From NCBI GenBank assembly GCA_024233085.1, contig JACKQC010000022.1:1-64000 (forward strand): a stretch of 64,000 nt of DNA. The letters are read 5' to 3'. The notes beneath the pieces were generated by a model that saw only the letters and a list, made by a program, of their open reading frames with translations, did not search any database and was not told the origin of the DNA. Source of the DNA: Akkermansiaceae bacterium. Its GTDB lineage: Bacteria; Verrucomicrobiota; Verrucomicrobiia; Verrucomicrobiales; DEV007. Below, piece after piece: positions 44,574-52,423 of this stretch (positions are counted from its first letter, which is position 1; each line of letters opens with the position of its first letter). The position numbers and the translations under genes are program-made.

Positions 44574-45989
44574 TCACGGAGCAGCGGCCGGCTTGGGCGC
44601 GGGACGCAATTCGTAGGCGTGCGGCTTCGGCTGGTTGATCTGGTAGATCGCATCGGCGGCGGCTTGGGCCTGTTTTTCCAGATCGGGCACGGCGACGTCG
44701 AATTCCTTTTGCCACGCGGCGAATTCGACTTCCTTCGCCTCGGTATCGGCGGCCGGGGCGTTGGGATTCTGCGCCTTCCAGCCGGCGAGCTGGTAGTTGC
44801 GAATCTTGAGCTGGAGCCACCAGTCGCGCAGTTTCTTCACGATCTGGGAATTCCGGTCGGCGTTGGCCTTCGCGACGGCGAGCGCCTGTTGATACTGGGG
44901 TGTCTTTTCGTTTTCCTCCAACTCGACCCCGCGCGCGAGCTGGGCGTGGGTCCACGATCCAACGACGGTGCCGTCGATGGCCAGTTCGTATTTTCCGGGC
45001 GCCAACCCGACGGCGGTGAAGCGTTCCTGGCTGAATTTATGGCCGGCCTTGGTCAGTTTGTAGCCGAGCCGGGCGTCCTCGGGCAGCACCCAGGGAAGCG
45101 CCTTCGCGAGGTGGGTGAAACGGATCGTTCCGCCCTCCCCGGAAAGCTCGGAAACCGCGCCATTGACCGACGAGGCGGCCGGTTTTCCGCCCGCGCCGAG
45201 CGTCACGGCGATCGAACCCATCGGGCCGCGGACGAAGAGATCGTTGAGCATGGCCACGGCCATGACGACCTGGCCATCCTGCCCCGGATGCACGGCGTCG
45301 CGGATGAGGGTGAATTTCGGATCGGTCTGGCGCTGCTCGAGGGTGATCTGGTTGAGCGGCGAATACATGTCCACGAAGCCGAGCCCGCGGCGATTGGCGG
45401 TCTCGTAGAGCCAGGCGCCGTAGAAGGCGAGCACGCTGTTGTAGAGGCTGGTGTTCGGCTCCTTGTCGCCCTTCCCCGCCAGGCGCGCGGCGCGGGCGTC
45501 GAACATGGTGGGATGCATCGGCGCGATCTTCGCGCCCGTGCCGGCCAGTTGGTCGAGCAGCATCGTCATGTCGCGCTGGTAGGTGTCGAAAACGTCCTGC
45601 TTGAACCACGTGTAGCTCCCGTCGTTCATGCCCAGGAGGATGGAGACATAGTTCGGCCGGAACGAGGCCACATCGCGGTCGAAGCGCCGCAGCGCGTCCG
45701 CCGCCCGGTCGCCGCTGACGCCGGCGTTGTGAAAGCGAAGGCGGCGGTCGGGAAAGCGGGTGTAGAAGTAGTCCTCGACGTACTGGGTGTAGAGGCACTG
45801 GTGGGTGATCGAGTCCCCGAGAAAGACGAAGGTGTCGCCGTCTTGCGGCTCGACTTTCGGCATCGCGACCGGGAAGTTCGTTGGGGCGGCGGCCGGCTTT
45901 TCCTGTGCCTGACTCGTTCCGACCGATCCAACGGATAGCGGCAGCAACAGCAAGGCGGAGAGACGATGGGCTATTTCGATGGTTTTCAT
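44574..45989 (-). CDS. Secreted SGNH/GDSL hydrolase (esterase-like)
   Basis: A 471-residue protein. Signal peptide MKTIEIAHRLSALLLLPLSVG. The SGNH blocks are present: nucleophile Ser in FVFLGDSIT, block III in GMNDGS, and the catalytic Asp/His in DAVHPGQDG. The C-terminal third is helical (ALAVAKANADRNSQIVKKLR). It should remove acyl esters from carbohydrate and sits in the sulfatase cluster, so deacetylation of sulfated polysaccharide is a fair guess. ATG 45989 begins the signal peptide; the long open frame upstream is a shadow. Confidence 0.88.
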   Translation of the reverse strand: MKTIEIAHRLSALLLLPLSVGSVGTSQAQEKPAAAPTNFPVAMPKVEPQDGDTFVFLGDSITHQCLYTQYVEDYFYTRFPDRRLRFHNAGVSGDRAADALRRFDRDVASFRPNYVSILLGMNDGSYTWFKQDVFDTYQRDMTMLLDQLAGTGAKIAPMHPTMFDARAARLAGKGDKEPNTSLYNSVLAFYGAWLYETANRRGLGFVDMYSPLNQITLEQRQTDPKFTLIRDAVHPGQDGQVVMAVAMLNDLFVRGPMGSIAVTLGAGGKPAASSVNGAVSELSGEGGTIRFTHLAKALPWVLPEDARLGYKLTKAGHKFSQERFTAVGLAPGKYELAIDGTVVGSWTHAQLARGVELEENEKTPQYQQALAVAKANADRNSQIVKKLRDWWLQLKIRNYQLAGWKAQNPNAPAADTEAKEVEFAAWQKEFDVAVPDLEKQAQAAADAIYQINQPKPHAYELRPAPKPAAAP

Positions 45990-46211
45990 TTTCTGTTTTA
46001 CCGGGATCGAGGTTCCGCCAGCCATTCGGTCGAGTGGCGGCGGCGAGGCGCCCCGAACTTTGTTTCGAGACGCCCGGTTTTCCCTTGCCCATCCGCGTTC
46101 CGGAGAAGAAATGCCAGCGAAATCGCCCCGGAACAGCGCCAACCGGAAACTGGACTTGCTCGCGTCCCTCGCCATCGTGTCGCGTACCACACCGACGCTT
46201 ACCCGCCGTCC

Positions 46212-48815
46212 ATGCCCGCGAAAAAGACCTCCCGCAAACGCAAGCGCGCCCGAAAAACCGCCATCCCGCTCCCGGCGGCCGGTGACTGGCGCAGCACGGA
46301 CGAACAGGAAATTCTCCGCCGCGTCCAGCGCGCCCGCGAAGAGAAACACGCCGTGGCCAATCTCGATCCCGAGCGGCCCGTCTTTTCCCGCTTTGCTGTC
46401 CGCTCACCCAGCGGCCTGACCTACCAGGTGGAAATCCGCGATCTCAGGGAGCGCGCGTTTTCCTGCACCTGCCCCGATTACCGCACCGCCGGCCTGGGCA
46501 CCTGCAAGCATGTCGAGGCCACCCTGATCTGGCTGAAGCGGCGCCACAAAGCCGAATTTCGCGTCGCCGAGACCTTCGGCTCTCCCGCCATCGACCTCGT
46601 TCCCTTCGGCGATTCCCTGCGCGTCGAGCGCAACCTGGAGGCCCTCCCGAGATCCTTGCGACCGCTTTTCGACGGAGACGGCCGGCTCGTCGGCGATCCC
46701 GCCGAGGCCCTGCCCAAGCTGCGCCGATCTTCAAAGGTCCGCGTTTCCCAGGATGTCGAGCCCTTTCTCGAATCCCGCCGCCGCGCCGCCGAACGCCGCG
46801 CCCTGCGTCGCGACTACGAGACCGGTGTGGTTGAGGGCCGCCATCCCGAGCACGTCACTCTCCAACCTCTCTATCCCTACCAGCGCGAGGGCATGCTCCA
46901 CCTGGCCTTCGGCGAGCGGGCGCTGCTCGCGGACGAGATGGGCCTCGGGAAGACAATTCAGGCCGTGGCCGCTTGCGCCCTGCTGCATCATCTGGGTAAA
47001 TCCAAGCGAGTCCTCGTCGTCACGCCGGCCTCGCTGAAGGCGGAGTGGGAGGAGCAGATCAAAAAGTTCACCACTCTCGGCCACCAACTTGTTTTCGGCC
47101 CCCGCTCGGCACGGGTGAAGCACTACGCGAATCCGAACCCGCCTTTTTTCACCCTCGTCAACTACGAGCAGGTCGTGGGGGACGGTCTCGACATCAACAC
47201 CCATCTGCGGCCCGACATCGTCGTGCTCGACGAGGCCCAGCGCATCAAGAACTGGGCCACCAAGACCGCCCAGGCCGTCAAGCGGCTGAATAGCCGCTAC
47301 GCCTTCGTCCTGACCGGCACGCCGATCGAGAACCGCATCGACGAGCTGTATTCCATCGTCGACTTCCTCGACCCCTCGCTGCTCGGGCCGCTCTTCCGGT
47401 TCAACCGCGAATTTTACCGGCTCGACGACAAAGGCCGGCCGGAAGACTACCAAAACCTCCCCGCGCTCCGCGAGCGCGTCCGCCCGGTGCTGCTGCGCCG
47501 CCGCAAGCACCAGGTCGAGACCGAGCTGCCCGACCGCGCAGATCGCAACTTGTTCGTCAAACTCACGCCGGCGATGCGGTCGGAATACGACGACTACAAG
47601 CAGCTCGCCTCGAAGCTCGTCCAGATTTCCCTGAAACGGCCACTCAAAAAGGAGGAGTCCGACCGCCTCATGATCTACCTCGGCATCATGCGGATGATCT
47701 GCGACTCGCCCTCCATCATCAAAGGCCACGATTGTCCCGACTGTCCCAAACTGGCCGAACTTGCGGGCATCCTCGACGAGGCGCTCGAGGATCCCGACGT
47801 GAAGGTCATCGTCTTCTCCGAATGGGAGGGCATGCTGCGCAAAGTCCGCGACCGCGCCGATGCCCAGGGAATCGGTTATGCCTGGCACACCGGTTCCGTG
47901 CCGCAGCAGAAACGGCGCGGCGAGATCCTCGCCTTCCGCGACGACCCCGCATGCCGGCTTTTCCTCAGCACCGATTCCGGCGGCGTCGGCCTCAATCTCC
48001 AGAACGCCAGCGTCGTGATCAACTGCGACCTGCCGTGGAATCCGGCGAAGCTCGAGCAGCGCATCGCCCGCGCCTGGCGGAAACACCAGACCCGGCCGGT
48101 CACCGTGATCAATCTCGTCGCCGAGAACACTCTCGAGCACGCGATGCTGGAGACCCTGGCGAACAAGATGAACCTCGCCTCGGGAGTGCTCGACGGCTCG
48201 GACGATTCGCTGTCCCTGGCCAAGCTTAAACGCGGCCGCGAAGCGAACCTCGCCCGGCTCCGGCAGTTCCTCAGCATTCCGGCCGGTGGCAAGCCGACCG
48301 ATTCGAAAGTGCCGCCCGCCGATCCCGCCCTGCATTTTGCCGAGCGCCTCCGCAGAGCGCTGGGCTCGGCGATCCTCCATTGCCAGGAGGCCCTGCTGCC
48401 GGGCGACGTCACCCCGGTCATCCTCGCCGTCCTCCGCGATCCCTCGCGAGCCGGACTGGTCTCCAGCCTTTTCCACGAAACGGACTGGCGTGGCGATCGC
48501 CCCCGGCTCCAAGTCCTCGATCCCGCGACCTGGACCGCGATCCAGCAGCTCGCCGAAACCGGGCTGCTGACCCTGAACACCCGCGCCACCCGGCACCTCG
48601 CCGGCGAGGCGCCACCCGAACCCGCAAAGCCCGCCCTGACCCCCGAGCAATTGCAGCGCATTGCCGAGCTGCGTGCTTTTGCGGCCAAGAAGGAAAAGGT
48701 GGCGCAAATCCTCGTCGCGGAAGGCCTGGACGAAGAAGCCGAGCCACACCGGAAAGCCGCGGAAAAGGCATTGGCGGAGGCGGAGGGGATGGAGTCAGGG
48801 GGATTTCTTGCGTGA
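46212..48815 (+). CDS. SNF2-family helicase with SWIM zinc finger
   Basis: An 867-residue DNA translocase of the SWI2/SNF2 type. The N-terminal SWIM zinc site is CTCPDYRTAGLGTCKH (near 85-101). The helicase core has Walker A DEMGLGKT, the box DEAQ in IVVLDEAQRIKN, TGTPIENR, and the C-terminal lobe with STDSGGVGLNLQ and QRIARAWRK. It remodels protein-DNA complexes, perhaps around RNA polymerase; bacterial roles are little known. ATG 46212 gives a very basic N-terminus (MPAKKTSRKRKRARK) that fits DNA binding. Its end overlaps the convergent TPR-ATPase gene by 21 bases. Confidence 0.93.
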   Translation: MPAKKTSRKRKRARKTAIPLPAAGDWRSTDEQEILRRVQRAREEKHAVANLDPERPVFSRFAVRSPSGLTYQVEIRDLRERAFSCTCPDYRTAGLGTCKHVEATLIWLKRRHKAEFRVAETFGSPAIDLVPFGDSLRVERNLEALPRSLRPLFDGDGRLVGDPAEALPKLRRSSKVRVSQDVEPFLESRRRAAERRALRRDYETGVVEGRHPEHVTLQPLYPYQREGMLHLAFGERALLADEMGLGKTIQAVAACALLHHLGKSKRVLVVTPASLKAEWEEQIKKFTTLGHQLVFGPRSARVKHYANPNPPFFTLVNYEQVVGDGLDINTHLRPDIVVLDEAQRIKNWATKTAQAVKRLNSRYAFVLTGTPIENRIDELYSIVDFLDPSLLGPLFRFNREFYRLDDKGRPEDYQNLPALRERVRPVLLRRRKHQVETELPDRADRNLFVKLTPAMRSEYDDYKQLASKLVQISLKRPLKKEESDRLMIYLGIMRMICDSPSIIKGHDCPDCPKLAELAGILDEALEDPDVKVIVFSEWEGMLRKVRDRADAQGIGYAWHTGSVPQQKRRGEILAFRDDPACRLFLSTDSGGVGLNLQNASVVINCDLPWNPAKLEQRIARAWRKHQTRPVTVINLVAENTLEHAMLETLANKMNLASGVLDGSDDSLSLAKLKRGREANLARLRQFLSIPAGGKPTDSKVPPADPALHFAERLRRALGSAILHCQEALLPGDVTPVILAVLRDPSRAGLVSSLFHETDWRGDRPRLQVLDPATWTAIQQLAETGLLTLNTRATRHLAGEAPPEPAKPALTPEQLQRIAELRAFAAKKEKVAQILVAEGLDEEAEPHRKAAEKALAEAEGMESGGFLA

Positions 48816-51107
48816 TGTTTTAACTTTTGGCTTCTGGATTCGCTTTTGCTCCTCCAACAACTCGGCAATAAATCGGGCACGCTCGGGGGCCAATTGGTGA
48901 AGGTGCGAGGGATCTTTCATCACCCGAAAGACGTCCTCCAAATCACCGAAAGGCTCCCGGTCTGTTTCTGGAATGGACTTCAGAAACTCCAAGGCACTCA
49001 TCGGTCCCAAAAGATTCGCGAGCCGCATCCAAAGGCTGAAAGCGCATCCAAAGACCATTGGGAGATCGAAATGATCCCGGTTCTTTCCGCACCAACGCGC
49101 AAACACGGGCAGAACCGCGCGAATGGAATCCGGGTCATCCCCACAAAGGGAAAAGAAGCTCCAAAGATCGAAACCTCGATAGGGTGGGAGGTTCATGGCT
49201 TTGATCGCCAATTCCCTGTAGACAGATGCATCCTTTCCTTGCTCCCGGTAGAGTAGCGCCAGTCCCATGACGGGCGGCGCATACTGATCGTCCGCCTTGA
49301 TAGACTCCCGGTAGGCGGCCTCCGCTTCTTCGGGACGATGCAGGAAGCTTTTGAGCAAATTACCAAGATTGAACCAAGCACCTCTCGGTTCGGGATCATT
49401 CTCACATACCTTTCGGAATTCGCGTTCGGCCTCCTCGTAGCGGGCGGTTTCCTCTTGGAGAAAGCTGCCGTAGTTGGTTCGGATCCACCACGCCTCCGGT
49501 TTGATTTCGAGGGCCTTCAGATAGGCGGATTCGGCGGCCTTTGTATTGTGCAAGAGGCGATGATTCACCCAAGCGAGAGCACCCCAAGCGTCGAGGTGCG
49601 CGGGGTCGATGCGCACCGCTTCGCCGTAGCTAGCCGCTGCTTTTTCGGGGTTCCTGTCGAGGTATTCCCTGACCCTTCCCATTTTGAAGTGTGCGTCCGC
49701 GTCTTCAGGGTTGATCTCCAGGGCTTTGCCGCAGGCGATCTCGGCGAGTAGAAGATCCCGGATGTTTTCCGGATTTCGCGCCGTAACGAACTGTCCCACG
49801 AGCAGCTTTCGCGCACTCGGGCTCTCGGCCCGATCCATCGCGTTTGCGACCAGTCCGCAGGCTTCGTCCCAACAAAAGCCCCCCTCTTGAACGGATTCTT
49901 TCACCAGTCCGGCCATTGTCTTGGCATACTCGTCGTCTTCGAAAAGCAGCCTAACCATGACTACAAACCAGTCAAAACGAACCCGTGCGCTCCGACCATG
50001 GCGCATGAGATAGTGGACGTTCGAGAAGCGGTCAGCCAGCATGTAGTTCTTCTTTTTGGGGTGACCGGCGACAGGCGTGATGTGCCCTGACTTCACCATG
50101 GCCCGCAGTTGGGAACTTACCTGGTTGCTAGCCAACCTGGTTTGACGGGCGATATGGGCGACCTCGACCGGGTTCCATGCCAGTGCCACCGCGTCAAAGA
50201 TCCGCTGCTGCTGAACCGACATTGCATCTACGATTGCCTTGAAATACGGCGTGAACTCATCCAGCAGCTTTTCCAAATCTTCCCGGATATCCCGGTGAAG
50301 CCCCTCTTTGATCAGGCGGTAAAAGGTTTTCACGAGGCGGGGGTTGCCTCCGGTAAGTAGATGAATGGCACGGAGTCCACCTTCTCTCTTTTCAATGGCC
50401 TTTCTCGCTTCGGCGTCGCCCCGTACCTCTGCCAAGGCGTCGAGACATTCCCGCATCTCGTCGAAAGTCAGCGGTTTCAACTCAAAAACCCGGAAGAAGT
50501 CGAAGAAGGGTTTCTCGATCGAGGTGACTTCGTCGGACAATTCCACGCAAGTGCCGATCAGCATGAGACGGTCCTCCTCCATCAACGTGGCCCGCAGCCG
50601 ATGGAGGGCCTCTCGATCATTGAGGTTCCGGAAAACATCGTTGATGTTGTCGACCAGGAGCAGGGCTCGCTTGCCTGAACGGTCAACTAACCCGAGGAAC
50701 GCTTCGCGGGAAGCGTCTTCGATCCTGTCCGGCGGCAGATCGAGCAAAGGATCGATGATGTCGCCGTGAAATCCCGTGGCGGCTACCCACTGTCTGATGC
50801 ATTCCATCCAGAAATCCGCCAGATCGCCTACGCGCCTGCTCTCCTCGTCAAATGGCACGGGCTGCCAGATCTCGCCTAGAGCCGGCTCCTGTAGATTGAT
50901 GGTGTGGGTGATCGCCCACAAAATTGTTGTTTTTCCCATACCGCGAGGACCACAGATCAACGCATGTTGAGGCGGATGGCCGGGCTGGTTGTTGCGAATC
51001 ACATCAATGATCCGGACCAGTGTGGCGCGGCGCGCTGTGAATTCCGCGAGAAGTTGCTCCGGCGGTAGCATCGCCGGATTGTAGAGAGCATAAGGCTGCG
51101 AGTTCAT
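48795..51107 (-). CDS. STAND-like ATPase with TPR repeats
   Basis: A 770-residue protein. Walker A is GPRGMGKT (53-60) and Walker B is ALLLVDNIND (148-157). A winged-helix part follows (EVAHIARQTRLASNQVSSQL). After about residue 520 come TPRs (GRVREYLDRNPEKAAASYGEA, KALEIKPEAWWIRTNYGSFL). The architecture is that of STAND signal ATPases, which sense a trigger with repeats and assemble on ATP binding. It overlaps the second ATPase gene by 4 bp (51104-51107, ATGA), so both are made from one transcript. Base composition is lower in GC than the SNF2 gene before it. Its position next to a TOTE-type primase-helicase hints at phage defence; no effector domain is visible. Confidence 0.85.
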   Translation of the reverse strand: MNSQPYALYNPAMLPPEQLLAEFTARRATLVRIIDVIRNNQPGHPPQHALICGPRGMGKTTILWAITHTINLQEPALGEIWQPVPFDEESRRVGDLADFWMECIRQWVAATGFHGDIIDPLLDLPPDRIEDASREAFLGLVDRSGKRALLLVDNINDVFRNLNDREALHRLRATLMEEDRLMLIGTCVELSDEVTSIEKPFFDFFRVFELKPLTFDEMRECLDALAEVRGDAEARKAIEKREGGLRAIHLLTGGNPRLVKTFYRLIKEGLHRDIREDLEKLLDEFTPYFKAIVDAMSVQQQRIFDAVALAWNPVEVAHIARQTRLASNQVSSQLRAMVKSGHITPVAGHPKKKNYMLADRFSNVHYLMRHGRSARVRFDWFVVMVRLLFEDDEYAKTMAGLVKESVQEGGFCWDEACGLVANAMDRAESPSARKLLVGQFVTARNPENIRDLLLAEIACGKALEINPEDADAHFKMGRVREYLDRNPEKAAASYGEAVRIDPAHLDAWGALAWVNHRLLHNTKAAESAYLKALEIKPEAWWIRTNYGSFLQEETARYEEAEREFRKVCENDPEPRGAWFNLGNLLKSFLHRPEEAEAAYRESIKADDQYAPPVMGLALLYREQGKDASVYRELAIKAMNLPPYRGFDLWSFFSLCGDDPDSIRAVLPVFARWCGKNRDHFDLPMVFGCAFSLWMRLANLLGPMSALEFLKSIPETDREPFGDLEDVFRVMKDPSHLHQLAPERARFIAELLEEQKRIQKPKVKTSRKKSP

Positions 51108-52306
51108 GCACTCCGGTGAATCCAGTAGTCTTTCAGAATGTTGGAAGCGAATGCATACCGGCCGTCTTCGAGTCGAACCAGATACCCGTCGTGGCACAGG
51201 GTGTCGACTACGTAGGGTAATTCGTTGCCGGTCATCGACCGAACCGAATCGTCTGGAACGATTTTCGCGTGAAGTTCCTCCAGATCGGTCCTTCCGAGGG
51301 ACTCTTTCGTGGTCAAGAGTCCAAGACACATGAAGGCGATTCGTCTTTCCGTCGGATTGAAAAGGTCGTCCTTTGATAGGCGCGTGTACATTTCAATGCA
51401 GTATTTGTTCCGCGATCCACGGACCATCCGAGATGCGTAAAGCTCCTGGAGTTCACGGGGTGTGGGTGAACGCTTCAGGTCCCTCTCCTGTAGTTCGGAC
51501 ATAAAGAGTTCCAAGAGAATGGGCCAGTTGGCACCCATCAACTTGAGAACTTTCCGCGCGGCCGCGGCCTCCAGTGGAATGTTCTCTCCGACCGAAAGCT
51601 CATGCAGAAATTCCAAGGCCTCGACGTCCTTGAGTGGAGGGATCTCAATGGTGTCGAAATCGTTCGCGGTCGGAGACAGTCTCATGCGGCGAAGCAGCCC
51701 ATCCAAACCGATGGATCCGGTCACTAGAAAACGCGTCCGACCTCCGGCGAGTTCCTGGCGGGCACCGCGGAACCAATTCAGCACGGCTTCAACTTGTTCC
51801 ACCGACTCTTTGCGTTCCAAATGTCCGAGATACCACGGAAACTCGTCCAACAGGAAATAGATCGGAAGATCGGCCTCTTGGAGAAGTTCGATCAACTGGT
51901 CCGCCATAGGGCGCCATGCATCCGATGGCGGTCGTGTCGATGACAGGGTGATTCCATTGCCAAGGATTTCGAGTTTATCGACTCGGTCGAGCAACGACTT
52001 GGCGGCTTTCCCGGTGGATTCGATCCACGTCCTTCCTTGAGACCCGGTTAGTAATATTCGTGTGGATTTCAGCAATGCGGAGAGCCATTCCGCGACCGTG
52101 CTGAACTTTTCGAGATCCAGAAAGACCGCCGTGACGTTGGATGGAGGTTGTTGCTCGATGTTTTTCAGAATCGAAGTTTTGCCGGTTCGTCGCGGCCCGA
52201 CGAACGCGACATGATCCCGCTCAAGAGCACGGAGAAGGCGCTGCCTCACGCTCTTGCGCGGGAAAAAGTCAGTGCCTGTCGCTGGATTCCCAATTTTCAG
52301 CTTCAT
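51104..52306 (-). CDS. STAND/archaeal-type ATPase
   Basis: A 400-residue ATPase. It begins with a family-typical entry (IGNPATGTDFFPRKSVRQRL). Walker A is GPRRTGKT (37-44), Walker B FLLDEFPW (151-158), and a sensor-like VTGSIGLDGLL follows. The C-terminal part is helical with a winged-helix look (YVVDTLCHDGYLVRLEDG). Close relatives are widespread AAA proteins of unproven role. First gene of the minus-strand pair; its start lies only 10 bp from the first TTGCGCAA copy of the divergent region, and I see no ribosome binding site before the ATG at 52306. Confidence 0.85.
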   Translation of the reverse strand: MKLKIGNPATGTDFFPRKSVRQRLLRALERDHVAFVGPRRTGKTSILKNIEQQPPSNVTAVFLDLEKFSTVAEWLSALLKSTRILLTGSQGRTWIESTGKAAKSLLDRVDKLEILGNGITLSSTRPPSDAWRPMADQLIELLQEADLPIYFLLDEFPWYLGHLERKESVEQVEAVLNWFRGARQELAGGRTRFLVTGSIGLDGLLRRMRLSPTANDFDTIEIPPLKDVEALEFLHELSVGENIPLEAAAARKVLKLMGANWPILLELFMSELQERDLKRSPTPRELQELYASRMVRGSRNKYCIEMYTRLSKDDLFNPTERRIAFMCLGLLTTKESLGRTDLEELHAKIVPDDSVRSMTGNELPYVVDTLCHDGYLVRLEDGRYAFASNILKDYWIHRSA

Positions 52307-52315
52307 GCATCACGT

Positions 52316-52372
52316 TTGCGCAAAAATTTTATTGCGCAAGGAAAACTTTGCGCAAAATCTGTATTGCGTCAA
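52316..52372. promoter_or_regulatory. Four TTGCGCAA sites at exact 16-bp pitch in a divergent promoter
   Basis: The palindrome TTGCGCAA occurs at 52316-52323, 52332-52339 and 52348-52355. A fourth, slightly broken copy (TTGCGTCAA) occurs at 52364-52372. Starts are exactly 16 bases apart. The array fills the centre of the 117-bp gap between the divergent ATPase genes (start 52306) and primase-helicase gene (start 52424), so it should control one or both. The surrounding bases are AT-rich, as a promoter would be. Likely an operator array for a multimeric regulator; the binder is not known. Confidence 0.78.
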
Positions 52373-52423
52373 TCTTGGTGTGGTAACCTAAAAGAATTTT
52401 CCAGAACCCTTTTCCCCAAAGGA

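Noticed and set aside
46731..48749. 672-codon minus-strand frame
   Set aside because: Complement of the SNF2 gene, which has all helicase motifs.
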